Notes: a model not told the origin generated them from the letters alone. DNA of 64,000 nucleotides from JACDAN01 sp963802375 (GCA_963802375.1 CAWDIJ010000005.1:310001-374000), one strand, 5' to 3'. Positions 1-8,327 are shown, counted from the stretch's first letter. Numbers and translations: made by a program.

Positions 1-272
1 TTGCAATCGCCATCGCGGCGCCGCTCGCCGAGGAGCTGACGTTCCGTGGCCTCGGCTACTACCTCCTGAGCCAGTTCGGGCACTGGGCGGCGATCGCGAT
101 CACCGGGATCACGTTCGCGCTCGCCCACGGCCTGATCGTCGGGATTCCGGTCTTCTTCGTGATCGGCGCCGGGCTCGCGTACCTGCGCTACCGCACCGAC
201 AGCCTCTATCCACCGATCCTCGTGCACATGGCCTTCAACGGCCTGCAGCTCGTGATCGGCGTGCTCGGCTAG
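1..272 (+). CDS. CPBP-family intramembrane metalloprotease, C-terminal part
   Basis: The reading frame is open from base 3 and ends at TAG 270-272, so the 5' end lies outside the window. The visible 89 residues carry the three CPBP (Abi/CAAX prenyl protease 2-like) signatures: EELTFRG near the left edge (the EExxxR glutamates and arginine), FALAHG with the second-motif histidine in a hydrophobic helix, and HMAFNGL near the end. Hydrophobic stretches between the motifs fit membrane helices. Members are integral membrane proteases used in prenyl-protein processing or bacteriocin immunity; the substrate here cannot be told. The end overlaps by four bases the stop of the convergent ABC ATPase gene. 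Confidence 0.85.
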   Translation, partial: AIAIAAPLAEELTFRGLGYYLLSQFGHWAAIAITGITFALAHGLIVGIPVFFVIGAGLAYLRYRTDSLYPPILVHMAFNGLQLVIGVLG

Positions 273-1450
273 CTGTAGATCCCGAGCCCCGTAGCCGGAT
301 CGAAGAAGTGCATCCGGTCGGGCGTGACACGCAGTTGCGCGCGGTCGCCCTCACGGAAGCTCGCACCGCGACCGAGCCGTGCAACGAACACGGTGCCGTG
401 CTCCTCGCGGACGTCCACGGCGTCGGCGCCGACGGCTGCCTTGATGTCCTCACCGTGCACGGGCGGGCCGCCGACGGCGAAGTGGACGAAGACCTCCGAC
501 CCCATGTCCTCTCGGATGTCCACAGGTGCGGAGATGTGGCCGTCCGCCTCGTGGTCCGCGTAGGCGAAGTCCTCGGGGCGAATCCCGAGGACCAGCCGTT
601 TACCCTCGAACCCGCGAAGCGCGGGCCGCGCTTGCACCAGCTCGTCAGCCACGACCAGCCGGTGCTCACCAAACCGCGCTTCGAGCCGACCGTTCTCCCG
701 TACCAGGTCAGCGCCGACGAGATTCATCGCGGGCGAGCCGATGAACTCGGCGGCGAAGAGGTTCACGGGCTCGTCGTAGAGCTTCTGCGGCACGTCGTAC
801 TGCTGAAGCACCCCGTCCCGCATGACGGCGACGCGATCGCCGAGCGTCAAGGCTTCGGTCTGGTCATGCGTGACGTAGATCGTCGTGACAGCGAGATCGC
901 GCTGGATCCTCGCGATCTCCGCCCGCATCTCCACCCGCAGCTTCGCGTCGAGGTTGGAGAGCGGCTCGTCCATCAGGAATGCCTGCGGCTCGCGGACGAT
1001 CGCGCGGCCCATGGCAACGCGTTGGCGCTGGCCGCCGGAGAGCGTGCGCGGGCGCTTGCCGAGGACTTCACGGAGGCCGAGAACCTCGGCCGCTCGCTTG
1101 ACCCGGCGGTCGATCTCGCCCTTGTCGATCTTCCGTAGCTTGAGCCCGAACGCCATGTTCTTGTAGGCCGACATGTGCGGGTACAGCGCGTAGTTCTGGA
1201 ACACCATCGCGACGTCGCGGTTCTTCGGGGGCAGGTTGTTGACGACCCGGCCGCCGATCCGAACCTCGCCCGCGGTGACCGGCTCCAGCCCGGCGACCAT
1301 GCGCAGGGCCGTGGTCTTCCCGCACCCGGACGGGCCGACGAGCACGGTGAACTCCCCGTCGGCGATCGTCAGGTCGAGCTCCTTCACGGCCTTCGTGCCG
1401 TCGGGATAGACCTTCGTCAGCTGTTCGAGTTCGATCTCAGCTATCGCCAA
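269..1450 (-). CDS. Sugar ABC transporter ATP-binding protein (MalK/UgpC type)
   Basis: A 393-residue cytoplasmic ATPase that energises carbohydrate import. Walker A GPSGCGKTT lies near residue 40, the signature LSGGQRQR near 138 and Walker B FLMDEPLSNLDA near 160, followed by the H-loop THDQ. The last 150 residues form the OB-fold regulatory domain typical of MalK, MsmX and UgpC (note GIRPEDF). The start is TTG at 1450, directly before the conserved first strand. It is divergent from the permease pair that begins 72 bp away at 1523, so the shared gap 1451-1522 should hold both promoters. The substrate cannot be read from the ATPase. Confidence 0.9.
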   Translation of the reverse strand: MAIAEIELEQLTKVYPDGTKAVKELDLTIADGEFTVLVGPSGCGKTTALRMVAGLEPVTAGEVRIGGRVVNNLPPKNRDVAMVFQNYALYPHMSAYKNMAFGLKLRKIDKGEIDRRVKRAAEVLGLREVLGKRPRTLSGGQRQRVAMGRAIVREPQAFLMDEPLSNLDAKLRVEMRAEIARIQRDLAVTTIYVTHDQTEALTLGDRVAVMRDGVLQQYDVPQKLYDEPVNLFAAEFIGSPAMNLVGADLVRENGRLEARFGEHRLVVADELVQARPALRGFEGKRLVLGIRPEDFAYADHEADGHISAPVDIREDMGSEVFVHFAVGGPPVHGEDIKAAVGADAVDVREEHGTVFVARLGRGASFREGDRAQLRVTPDRMHFFDPATGLGIYS

Positions 1451-1522
1451 TCACCGCCGTGGGAACAGCTGGGAAAGATACTCCCGTCACGACGTTCGTT
1501 CACCGTTTACGATCGGGGCGAC

Positions 1523-2536
1523 GTGGCGACCGTCGCGGCCGGCTCACACCGTCGGCGCTGGCAGGACATTTTCGAGGAGCGCCGCTTCCTCGGCCCGCTC
1601 CTGATCGCTCCTGCAGTGCTCTTCATCGTCCTGCTGGTCGGCGCTCCGCTCATTCTCGCGGTCTATCTCAGCCTCACAGACGCCACTGCAGGCTCGCTGA
1701 CGGGCGAGTTCGTCGGCTTCCAGAACTACACGGAAGCCTGGCAGAGCGAGAACTTCCGCCGAGCACTGCGCAACACGGTGATCTTCACGCTCGTCTCGCA
1801 GGCGATCGTCCTCGTCGGCGCCGGCGTGTTGGCGCACGCGCTCGTTCGCGACTTCCCGGGGAAGTGGTTCCTCCGCTTTCTCGTCGTGCTCCCCTGGGCC
1901 ACGCCTGTGGCACTGAGCACCGTCGGCTTCCTCTGGATCCTCCACCCGCTCTACAGCGTCGTGAACTGGACGCTCACCCACGACGTCGTCCCTGGAAGTC
2001 CCGCCTTCTTTCCCTATAAGGCGTTCAACTGGGCCTTCGCTCGTGACTTCTGGCCGGGATGGATTCAGATCTCGCCAATCGAGCCGATCGACCCGCCGCA
2101 GTGGCTCGGCGAGCCCAACCTCGCGATGGCGGCGATCATCTTCGCCCACGCCTGGCGGATCCTCCCCTTCGCCACGGTGATCTTCATCGCAGGCCTCGCC
2201 TCGATGCCTCCGGAGATCGACGACGCCGCCAAAGTCGACGGCGCTACCGGGCTGAAGAAGTTCTGGTACGTCACGCTCCCGCTGCAGCTCCCCATCGCGC
2301 TCGTCGCCCTGCTCTTCGGGATCGTCTTCACGGCGACCGACATGACGGTCGTCTACATCCTCACCCATGGCGGGCCGTTCAACAGCACGCACATGCTGAC
2401 GACCTTGGCATTCGACACCGGGATCAACAGCGCGGCGCTCGGGCAGGGCGCCGCCATCTCGCTCTACCTGCTGCCCGCGCTCGCGCTCGTCGCGATCCTG
2501 ATGCTCGGCTTCGCTCGACGAGTGGAGGTGACCTAG
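1523..2536 (+). CDS. Sugar ABC transporter permease (MalF/UgpA type)
   Basis: About 337 residues with six hydrophobic segments, the first at LIAPAVLFIVLLVGAPLI. The EAA loop appears as DDAAKVDGATGLKKFWYVTLP near residue 235, the contact site for the ATPase. I choose GTG 1523 because homologous permeases begin shortly before the first membrane helix; the frame is open farther upstream, but that part lies opposite the divergent ATPase gene and looks non-coding. The gene overlaps the next permease by one base (TAGTG), so the two are translationally coupled. Role: inner-membrane half of a carbohydrate importer. Confidence 0.85.
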   Translation: MATVAAGSHRRRWQDIFEERRFLGPLLIAPAVLFIVLLVGAPLILAVYLSLTDATAGSLTGEFVGFQNYTEAWQSENFRRALRNTVIFTLVSQAIVLVGAGVLAHALVRDFPGKWFLRFLVVLPWATPVALSTVGFLWILHPLYSVVNWTLTHDVVPGSPAFFPYKAFNWAFARDFWPGWIQISPIEPIDPPQWLGEPNLAMAAIIFAHAWRILPFATVIFIAGLASMPPEIDDAAKVDGATGLKKFWYVTLPLQLPIALVALLFGIVFTATDMTVVYILTHGGPFNSTHMLTTLAFDTGINSAALGQGAAISLYLLPALALVAILMLGFARRVEVT

Positions 2537-3372
2537 TGGCGACGCGGCGCGAGAACGTGCTCCCCTGGCTGATCGTCGGGCCCTTCGCGATCGTTCTCGC
2601 CTTCCCGTTCTACTGGATGCTCATGACCGCGCTGCGCGCCGACAACGACCTCTACGACATCGAGCAGGTCCCGTTCAAATTCAACGCCGACTCGCCGACG
2701 CTGGACAACTTCAGATTCCTCTTCGAGCAGACCGACTATCGCGAGTGGCTCCAGAACACCGCGATCATCGGCGGCGCCGTCGTCGTCATCACGCTCGTCC
2801 TGGCGCTCCCCGCGGGGTATGCCCTGGCCCGGCTCTCCGGCGGCTGGGGTCAGACGATCGGGGTTGGAATCTTCCTGACATACCTCGTGCCCCCGACCCT
2901 CCTGTTCCTGCCCCTCTCGCGGGTGATTGCCGAGCTGAATCTTCACGACCGGCTGTGGTCGCTCATCCTGGTGTACCCCTCGTTCACCGTCCCCTTCTCG
3001 ATCTGGCTCCTCATGGGGTTCTTCAAGACCATCCCGCACGAGCTGGAGGACGCGGCCCTCGTCGACGGCGCTTCCCGGCTCACGGCACTCGTCCGCGTGG
3101 TGTTCCCGCTCTCCCTGCCCGGGATCCTCACCGTTGTCATCTTCTCGTTCTCGCTCGTCGTCAACGAGTTCGTCTACGCGATCACGTTCATCTCGAGCAC
3201 CGAGCAGAAAACGCTCTCCGCCGGCGTGCCCACGGAGCTCATCCGCGGCGACGTCTTCTACTGGGGCGCCCTCATGGCCGCCACGCTGATCCCGGCCATC
3301 CCGCTCGCGCTGCTCTACAACGTGTTCCTCAACCGCTTCATCGCCGGCTTCACCGGCGGCGCATTCCGTTGA
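2536..3372 (+). CDS. Sugar ABC transporter permease (MalG/UgpE type)
   Basis: A 278-residue second permease with six membrane helices and the EAA motif (DAALVDGASRLTALVRVVFP) near residue 175. The GTG start at 2536 shares a base with the stop of the upstream permease and has a strong ribosome site, GGAGGT, at 2523-2528. The C-terminus FLNRFIAGFTGGAFR resembles the MalG tail that contacts the ATPase (inference). It pairs with the preceding gene as the membrane channel. The frame is open upstream of 2536, but that stretch is a shadow of the first permease. Confidence 0.87.
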   Translation: MATRRENVLPWLIVGPFAIVLAFPFYWMLMTALRADNDLYDIEQVPFKFNADSPTLDNFRFLFEQTDYREWLQNTAIIGGAVVVITLVLALPAGYALARLSGGWGQTIGVGIFLTYLVPPTLLFLPLSRVIAELNLHDRLWSLILVYPSFTVPFSIWLLMGFFKTIPHELEDAALVDGASRLTALVRVVFPLSLPGILTVVIFSFSLVVNEFVYAITFISSTEQKTLSAGVPTELIRGDVFYWGALMAATLIPAIPLALLYNVFLNRFIAGFTGGAFR

Positions 3373-3446
3373 GCCAGAGAAAGGAGAACGACCGGACAGA
3401 AACCCCAGGAGGCCCTCGGCAGAGAACGGAAGGAGAGGTGATCTGA

Positions 3447-4844
3447 GTGAAAGACCGGCGAGAGCGCGTCGACATCACAAGGGTCGACGACGAGCTCACG
3501 CGACGCGAGCTCCTGCGGAAAGCCGCGCTCGGAACCGTCGTCCTCGTCTACGGGTCGGCGGGGGCGAAGACGGCAGTCGCGGGCGTGCCGCGATTCCGGC
3601 ACAAGGAGCTCGCCGGAACGCTCCGCATCATCCAGTGGAGCCACTTCGTGCCCGCCTACGACCGCTGGTTCGACGACGTCTATGTCAAGCGCTGGGGCCA
3701 GGCGAACGACACGGAGGTCCGCGTCGACCACGTGAACCTGGCGGAGTTGCCGGCGCGGGCGGCCTCAGAGGTGGCTGCCCAGAGCGGCCACGACCTGTTC
3801 CAGTTCCTCTCACCCCCGGCGGCGTACGAGGACCGCGTGATCGCGGTCAACGACCTCGTCCAGCAGGTCGAGCGAAAGGTCGGGAAGATCGGCCGCGTCG
3901 GGCGGAAGAGCACCTACAACCCGCGAACGAAGAAGTACTTCGGCTTCGCGGACAACTACGTCCCGGATCCCGTCCACTACCGCGCCGACCTCTGGGGAGA
4001 GGTCGGGCTCAGGCCGACGACGTGGGAGAACATTCGCCGGGCCGCTCCAAGGCTGAAGGCGATGGGCAACCCGGTCGGGATCGGCATGTCCCAGGAGCTC
4101 GACTCGAACATGGCGCTCATCGCCCTGTTGCAGTGCTTCGGGGCGTACATCCAGAACGCCGATGCCCGCATCACGATCAAGAGCAAGGGCACGCGCGACG
4201 CACTCAACTTCATGCGTGACCTCTTTCGGCGCGGCATGACGAACGAGGTGTTCGCGTGGACGGCTGCGTCCAACAACGATGCGTTCCTCGCAGGCCGGCT
4301 GTCGCTGGCGATGAACGCCATCTCGATCGCCCGGAGCGCGGAGCAGCGGAACCTGCGCTTCAACAGGGACATCCGAATCCTGCCCATCCCCGACGGTCCC
4401 GGCCCGCGCATGGGCCTGGAGCACGTGATGGGCGTCTACGTGATCTGGAAGTTCGCGCAGAACAAGCAAGCCGCGAGGAAGTTCCTGGTCGACATGGGCA
4501 CCCAGTACACCGGGCACTTCCTGAACAGCTACTTCTACAACTTCCCGGCCTTTCCCGGCTCGGTGAAGAACATCCCCGCCCGACTGCGCAGGAACACGAG
4601 CTATCCGAACGAGGTACCCGGGCGGTATCCCATCCTCGAGCGCATCTCGAAGAACTGGACGACGAACGTCGGTCACCCCGGCTACTCGAACGCGGCGATC
4701 GACGAGGTCTTCAACAAGTTCATCATCCCGCAGATGTTCGCCCGGGTTGCCCGCGGCGACATGTCCGCGGATGAGGCGATGCGTGCAGCGCATCGAGAGA
4801 TGACGCCGATCTTCAAGAAGTGGCGGGACCGCAAGAAGATCTAG
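3447..4844 (+). CDS. ABC transporter extracellular solute-binding protein, Tat-type signal
   Basis: A 465-residue family-1-like carbohydrate-binding protein that would capture substrate outside the membrane and deliver it to the permeases just upstream. The N-terminus carries a twin-arginine pattern, TRRELLRKAALG, followed by a short hydrophobic stretch, which suggests Tat export as a folded protein. No lipobox cysteine is evident in the expected place. The GTG start at 3447 is preceded by GGAGAGGTGAT. A 74-bp gap separates it from the second permease. Body motifs such as LWGEVGLRPTTWENI are usual for sugar-binding proteins. The ligand is not predictable by eye. Confidence 0.8.
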   Translation: MKDRRERVDITRVDDELTRRELLRKAALGTVVLVYGSAGAKTAVAGVPRFRHKELAGTLRIIQWSHFVPAYDRWFDDVYVKRWGQANDTEVRVDHVNLAELPARAASEVAAQSGHDLFQFLSPPAAYEDRVIAVNDLVQQVERKVGKIGRVGRKSTYNPRTKKYFGFADNYVPDPVHYRADLWGEVGLRPTTWENIRRAAPRLKAMGNPVGIGMSQELDSNMALIALLQCFGAYIQNADARITIKSKGTRDALNFMRDLFRRGMTNEVFAWTAASNNDAFLAGRLSLAMNAISIARSAEQRNLRFNRDIRILPIPDGPGPRMGLEHVMGVYVIWKFAQNKQAARKFLVDMGTQYTGHFLNSYFYNFPAFPGSVKNIPARLRRNTSYPNEVPGRYPILERISKNWTTNVGHPGYSNAAIDEVFNKFIIPQMFARVARGDMSADEAMRAAHREMTPIFKKWRDRKKI

Positions 4845-4868
4845 CGGGCCGCATGGATCGGAGAGCGC

Positions 4869-4890
4869 AGGGCCGCCGAAAGGCGGCTCT
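4869..4890. terminator. GAAA-tetraloop hairpin between convergent genes
   Basis: A nine-pair stem (4869-4877 with 4882-4890, one G-T pair) closes a GAAA loop between the solute-binding protein gene and the convergent nuclease gene. There is no T-run, so it may act as a bidirectional, Rho-assisted or purely structural terminator. The placement supports the call more than the sequence does. Confidence 0.55.
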
Positions 4891-4913
4891 GTGTCTAGGA
4901 GGCCAAACGCTCC

Positions 4914-5411
4914 CTAGTTCTCTTCTTCGCCGACGGCGAACTGGTCGGGGGAGACGTCGTCGAGAAACTTCTTGAACTCGTCGACGATCTCCTCCTCGTT
5001 CACGTCCTCCCCCTCGAACTCGATCGCCGACTCCTCGATCACTCGCTCGGCGGCGAAGATCGGCGCGTCGGAGCGGACGGCGATCGCGATCGCGTCGGAC
5101 GGACGCGAGTCGATCTCGATCTCGGAGCCGTTCTGCTGCACGGTGATGCTCGCGTAGAAGGTGTTCTCTCTGAGCTCTGTGACCGTGATGCGAATGACCT
5201 CGCAATCCAGCTGGTCGAGGACGTCTGCGAGCAGGTCGTGGGTCATCGGCCGCGGCGTGGAGGCGCCTTGGAGCTTCATCAGGATGGCGGCCGCCTCGGG
5301 GTGGCCGATCCAGATCGGCAGGAACCTGTTTCCGTCGGCCGTCTTCAGCAACACGATCGGCTGCTTGCCGACCAGGTCGAAGCTGACGCCGTAGATGACC
5401 ATCTCGTGCAT
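4914..5411 (-). CDS. Bifunctional nuclease family protein (DUF151/BFN)
   Basis: A 165-residue acidic protein matching the BFN/DUF151 fold: MVIYGVSFD at the start, PIVLLKT, FLPIWIGHPEAAAI, RPMTHDLL, and SDAIAIAVRSDAPIFAAERV in the second half. Family members are described as having DNase and RNase activity and are widespread in actinobacteria, but their cellular role is poorly known. I place the start at ATG 5411 (an AGGT lies a few bases upstream) rather than at the more distant in-frame start at 5474, because the conserved N-terminus begins there. The acidic tail follows the domain. It stands alone, between the transporter operon and a tRNA gene. Confidence 0.85.
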   Translation of the reverse strand: MHEMVIYGVSFDLVGKQPIVLLKTADGNRFLPIWIGHPEAAAILMKLQGASTPRPMTHDLLADVLDQLDCEVIRITVTELRENTFYASITVQQNGSEIEIDSRPSDAIAIAVRSDAPIFAAERVIEESAIEFEGEDVNEEEIVDEFKKFLDDVSPDQFAVGEEEN

Positions 5412-5485
5412 GGGCGACCTGCTTCTGATGATAGCCCTGGGCTCCTCCGTCAAACCGTAGGGGTGCGCTACCATCGTCCGTCCCC

Positions 5486-5559
5486 GGGCGATTAGCTCAG
5501 TTGGTTAGAGCGCCGCTCTGATAAGGCGGAGGTCCGTGGTTCGAATCCACGATCGCCCA
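5486..5559 (+). tRNA. tRNA-Ile, anticodon GAU
   Basis: A complete 74-nt cloverleaf. Acceptor GGGCGAT (5486-5492) pairs with ATCGCCC (5552-5558), with discriminator A at 5559. The D-arm has TAGCTCAGTTGGTTAGAGC, the anticodon loop is CTGATAA giving GAU, and the T-arm is CGTGG-TTCGAAT-CCACG. The 3' CCA is not encoded and must be added. A weak TACCAT hexamer at 5469-5474 could be its -10 box. The 65-bp tandem repeats begin 15 bases after the gene. Confidence 0.97.
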
Positions 5560-5573
5560 TCACGGAGTGATGC

Positions 5574-5768
5574 CCGCGAAGCGGGCCGTGGAAGGGGTCT
5601 GGGGAAACCGGGAGGTTGCCCCAGCGGGCGCCGAGCCCCCGCGAAGCGGGCCGTGGAAGGGGTCTGGGGAAACCGGGAGGTTGCCCCAGCGGGCGCCGAG
5701 CCCCCGCGAAGCGGGCCGTGGAAGGGGTCTGGGGAAACCGGGAGGTGTCCCCAGCGGGTGCCGGGGCT
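5574..5768. repeat. Three tandem copies of a 65-bp hairpin-forming unit
   Basis: Units start at about 5576, 5641 and 5706 with a period of exactly 65 bp. The first two are identical over nearly their whole length. Each unit holds a hairpin with 11-bp arms, CTGGGGAAACC and GGTTGCCCCAG, around a GGGA loop with one mismatch. In the third unit the right arm reads GGTGTCCCCAG, which moves the mismatch one pair inward and keeps the stem. A second small hairpin (CCCGC-GAA-GCGGG) sits at each junction. The block fills the gap between tRNA-Ile and the convergent small gene ending at 5770. There is no open frame common to all units and no spacer, so it is not a CRISPR. Confidence 0.93.
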
Positions 5769-5769
5769 C

Positions 5770-6018
5770 TCAGTGAACGGCCGCGGTCTGACGGAGATAG
5801 TCCGCAACCGCAAGCAAGAAGGCCGTGTCGCCGGCGAGCTCTGCAACCGAGCCCTTGGTCTGCTCGTCCAGCTCGTCGTCCCTCTCCAGCTCGGTGAGGA
5901 ACGGCTCGAGCCGCCCCTCCTGCGAAAGAGTGGCCATGCGGAGGAAGAGCGCGCGGGCGTCCTCGTCCTGCGAAATCGCCTCGAGCCACTCGATGTCCTG
6001 CTGCCAGAGTCCGAGCAT
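5770..6018 (-). CDS. Hypothetical acidic 82-residue protein
   Basis: I do not recognise this protein. It runs from ATG 6018 to TGA at 5770-5772. The composition looks like a real small helical protein: it starts MLGLWQQDIEWLEAIS, is rich in Glu, Asp, Leu and Ala with heptad-like spacing, and has no membrane segment. No clear ribosome-binding site precedes the ATG; a TTG codon lies immediately upstream. It sits downstream of parB in the same direction, but a long palindrome separates the two. Its stop codon abuts the tandem repeats. Codon use looks like that of neighbouring genes. Confidence 0.5.
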   Translation of the reverse strand: MLGLWQQDIEWLEAISQDEDARALFLRMATLSQEGRLEPFLTELERDDELDEQTKGSVAELAGDTAFLLAVADYLRQTAAVH

Positions 6019-6058
6019 CAAGGGGTCAACGAACGTCCCCGTGCTCTGGTTACGGCCC

Positions 6059-6220
6059 GGAGGGTTGGTGGGAAATTCGGCCGCAGTCGGGGGCTCCAGA
6101 CCAAGCCGGGCAGTGCGGTCGTTCGTGGCGCGTAGCAGCGCTACGTGTCGCGGGCGAACGCGCTGATCCGGCGCCGTGTCTGGGGCGTCATCCGGCCCGG
6201 CGGAATTTCACATCAGGCCT
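6059..6220. repeat. About 160-bp imperfect palindrome behind parB
   Basis: The left arm 6061-6102 contains GGTGGGAAATTCGGCCGC, and the right arm about 6175-6220 is its imperfect reverse complement (GGCGGAATTTCACATCAGG). The centre is a clean hairpin, CGTAGC-AGC-GCTACG (6131-6145), flanked by CGTTCG and CGAACG. The element ends flush with the parB stop codon. The left arm is closely matched, in inverse orientation, by 25868-25911 behind birA, so this is a repeated element rather than a one-off terminator. No coding frame was seen in it. Confidence 0.8.
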
Positions 6221-7075
6221 CTAGTTCGCGGCCGCGGTTTCCAGGACTTCCACGAGCTCGGCGAGCTGCACCTCGTCGGCGAACGCGATCTCGAGCCGGC
6301 CGTTTCGAATCCGGACAGAGCGGCCGGTGAGGCGCTCACCCGCCGTCCTCGCCCGATCCGCGAGGACGGGGTCGACGGGCGTGCGCGCCGACTTTCGCGG
6401 CTTGCGGCGAGCCCCCGACCAGCGGGCGGCGCGTTCGGCTTCCCTAACGGAGAGCCCGCGGCGGACGATCTCGCGGGCCAGGCGACGGCGGTCCTCGTGA
6501 TCCGGAACGGCGAGCACGGCGCGGGCGTGGCCCTCACTGAGCTCACCCCGCTCGAGCATTGCAAGGACGTCCTCGGGAAGGTCGAGCAGGCGCATGCGGT
6601 TCGAGACAGACGGCTTCGAACGCCCGACCTGGTCGGCGATCTCGCCGAGGCCCAGCTCGAACTCGTCCACGAGCAGCGCGTAGGCGCGGGCTTCCTCGAC
6701 GGGGGAGAGCTGCTCGCGCGCGACGTTCTCGACAAGCCCGAGCAGCAGCGCTTCCCGGTCGCCGCTCTCACGAACAACCGCCGGAATCGTCTCGAGGCCC
6801 GCTTCCCGCGCGGCGCGCCACCGCCGCTCGCCGGCAATCAACTCGTAGCCTCCCTCGCGCCGGGAACGGACGACGACTGGCTGGACGAGGCCCTGGGCGC
6901 GGATCGAGTCCGCGAGCCCGGCGGTCGTCTCGTGGTCGAACCGCCTCCGCGGCTGGCGCGGGTTTGCGTGGACGAGGCCGATCGGAAGGTGGGCGAGCTC
7001 GGTGGTCGGCTGACCGCCGATCAGCACCTCGAGCCCGCGGCCGAGGCCTCTACGCGGGCTAGGCGCGCTCGACAA
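6221..7075 (-). CDS. parB: Chromosome partitioning protein ParB
   Basis: A 284-residue CTP-dependent DNA clamp that loads at parS sites and, with ParA, segregates origins. It has the N-terminal RRGLGRGLEVLIGG tag that docks ParA, the CTP-binding GERRWRA near residue 82, ENVAREQLSPVEEARAY near 120, and a helix-turn-helix around GLGEIADQVGRSKPSVSNR. The C-terminal dimer region follows. The start is TTG 7075, inside the end of parA (17-bp overlap), because the conserved tag begins only nine residues later. The parA-parB pair next to the origin is the usual arrangement. Confidence 0.95.
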   Translation of the reverse strand: MSSAPSPRRGLGRGLEVLIGGQPTTELAHLPIGLVHANPRQPRRRFDHETTAGLADSIRAQGLVQPVVVRSRREGGYELIAGERRWRAAREAGLETIPAVVRESGDREALLLGLVENVAREQLSPVEEARAYALLVDEFELGLGEIADQVGRSKPSVSNRMRLLDLPEDVLAMLERGELSEGHARAVLAVPDHEDRRRLAREIVRRGLSVREAERAARWSGARRKPRKSARTPVDPVLADRARTAGERLTGRSVRIRNGRLEIAFADEVQLAELVEVLETAAAN

Positions 7076-7808
7076 GCTCCATCGCCGCCTTCCAGTAGGC
7101 GTCAGCGCCGGGGGAGGTGCGGTCGTACGCGATCACCGGCAATCCGTGGCTCGGCGCCTCGGCGATCCGCACGGACCGCGGAACACGGGTCTTGAAGAGC
7201 AGCGGGCCGAAATGGCGCTCGAGCTCCGACCCTACGTCGGCGGCAAGGTTCGTCCGACCGTCGACCATCGTGAGCAACAGCCCGGCGATCGTCAGCTTCG
7301 GGTTGAGCCTCGCCCGAACCGCCTCGATCGAGCCGAGGATCTGCGCGACGCCCTCGAGTGCGTAGTACTCGGCCTGCACCGGGACGAGCACCCGGTCGGC
7401 TGCAGCGAGCGCGTTCACGGTCAGCGCCCCGAGCGAGGGTGGGCAGTCGAGAAAGACGAACCGGTAGCGGTCGGTCACCCCGGCGAGCGACTCGGCGAGG
7501 AACCTTTCGCCGTCCCCCCGCTGGGCCAGCTCGGCGGCGGCCCCTGCCAAGTCGGTCCGGGCCGGGATCAGCTCCAGGTTCTCGAATCGGGTGCGGGACG
7601 CCAGGTCGAGGGCCTGCGCGCCGTCGAGGAGGTCGTAGCTCGACGTCCCGTTCGCGCGCTCACCGAGCCCGGAAGTGGCGTTCGCCTGCGGATCGAGATC
7701 GATGAGCAGCGTTCGCTCGCCGGCCTCCGCGAGGCAGGCGGCCAGGTTCACCGCAGTCGTCGTCTTGCCGACGCCGCCCTTCTGGTTCGCGAGTGCGTAG
7801 ATGGCCAT
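7059..7808 (-). CDS. parA: Chromosome partitioning ATPase ParA (Soj)
   Basis: A 249-residue deviant Walker ATPase. The P-loop NQKGGVGKTTTAVNLAA lies near residue 10 with the signature lysine before GGVGKT, and Walker A' LLIDLDPQANATSGLG follows near residue 40. It forms nucleotide-dependent complexes on DNA and moves ParB-parS. I prefer ATG 7808, three codons before the first strand, over TTG 7820, since homologues begin with the first strand. It follows rsmG by 18 bp and overlaps parB, so it lies in the rpmH-to-parB operon. Confidence 0.95.
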   Translation of the reverse strand: MAIYALANQKGGVGKTTTAVNLAACLAEAGERTLLIDLDPQANATSGLGERANGTSSYDLLDGAQALDLASRTRFENLELIPARTDLAGAAAELAQRGDGERFLAESLAGVTDRYRFVFLDCPPSLGALTVNALAAADRVLVPVQAEYYALEGVAQILGSIEAVRARLNPKLTIAGLLLTMVDGRTNLAADVGSELERHFGPLLFKTRVPRSVRIAEAPSHGLPVIAYDRTSPGADAYWKAAMELVERA

Positions 7809-7826
7809 GCCAACGGCCAACGCTAC

Positions 7827-8327
7827 TCAGGCCAACGGACGTTTCCTGGCCATTCCCGGCCTGCGCGGGAAACCCTCAGGCGTCGCCGTGAGCTTGGAAA
7901 TGACGACGAGGCCACCGCGATCCTCGGGCGCTCCTCCGCCGACGAGCTCCGCAACTCGTGCGATTGCTTCCAGGTCGGCGGTCGGCCCGAGCCAGAGCAC
8001 CGCCGCTCCGCCTGGACGAACGAGCGGGAGTAGCCATTCCGCCGCTACCGGTGGCGGCGCGAGCGCCTTGGCCACGGCGACACCGAAGCGATCCGTCTCT
8101 TGCTCCTCGGCGCGGCCCCAAACCACCTCGAGGTTCGGCAGCCACTTGCGCCACCGCTCGAGGAACTCCGCCTTCCGCCGCTCGGCCTCGATGAGCGTGA
8201 CCCGCCGGTCGCGCAGAGCCGCGGCCAACGGGATGCCGGGTGCACCTCCTCCGGAACCCACGTCGACCACCGGACCCTCGAGGGCCCGCACGACCTCGAC
8301 GCCTCGCAAGCTGTCCTCGAGCAGCAT
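7827..8327 (-). CDS. rsmG: 16S rRNA (guanine-N7) methyltransferase RsmG (GidB); true start upstream
   Basis: The SAM-binding VVDVGSGGGAPGIPLA near the N-terminus, VTLIEAERRKAEFLERW and the C-terminal VISKLTATPEGFPRRPG identify RsmG, which modifies G527 of 16S rRNA. The coordinates start at ATG 8327, the first canonical codon, but that cuts off family-conserved residues. The same frame continues upstream with LTSINDPAEAR (matching the usual NLT-DP-EA block) and DWIRAVVETAG, up to the jag stop at 8398. No ATG, GTG or TTG exists in that stretch. A CTG at 8363 or an ATC at 8390 are the only plausible starts, giving about 178 to 187 residues. The function call is firm; the start is not. Confidence 0.85.
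   Translation of the reverse strand: MLLEDSLRGVEVVRALEGPVVDVGSGGGAPGIPLAAALRDRRVTLIEAERRKAEFLERWRKWLPNLEVVWGRAEEQETDRFGVAVAKALAPPPVAAEWLLPLVRPGGAAVLWLGPTADLEAIARVAELVGGGAPEDRGGLVVISKLTATPEGFPRRPGMARKRPLA

Noticed and set aside
1451..1522. A defined promoter pair in the transporter divergent gap
   Set aside because: No hexamer pair with acceptable spacing could be read on either strand, so no site is annotated.
5574..5768. Tandem repeats as a possible CRISPR array
   Set aside because: The 65-bp units are contiguous with no unique spacers, and no cas genes are present.
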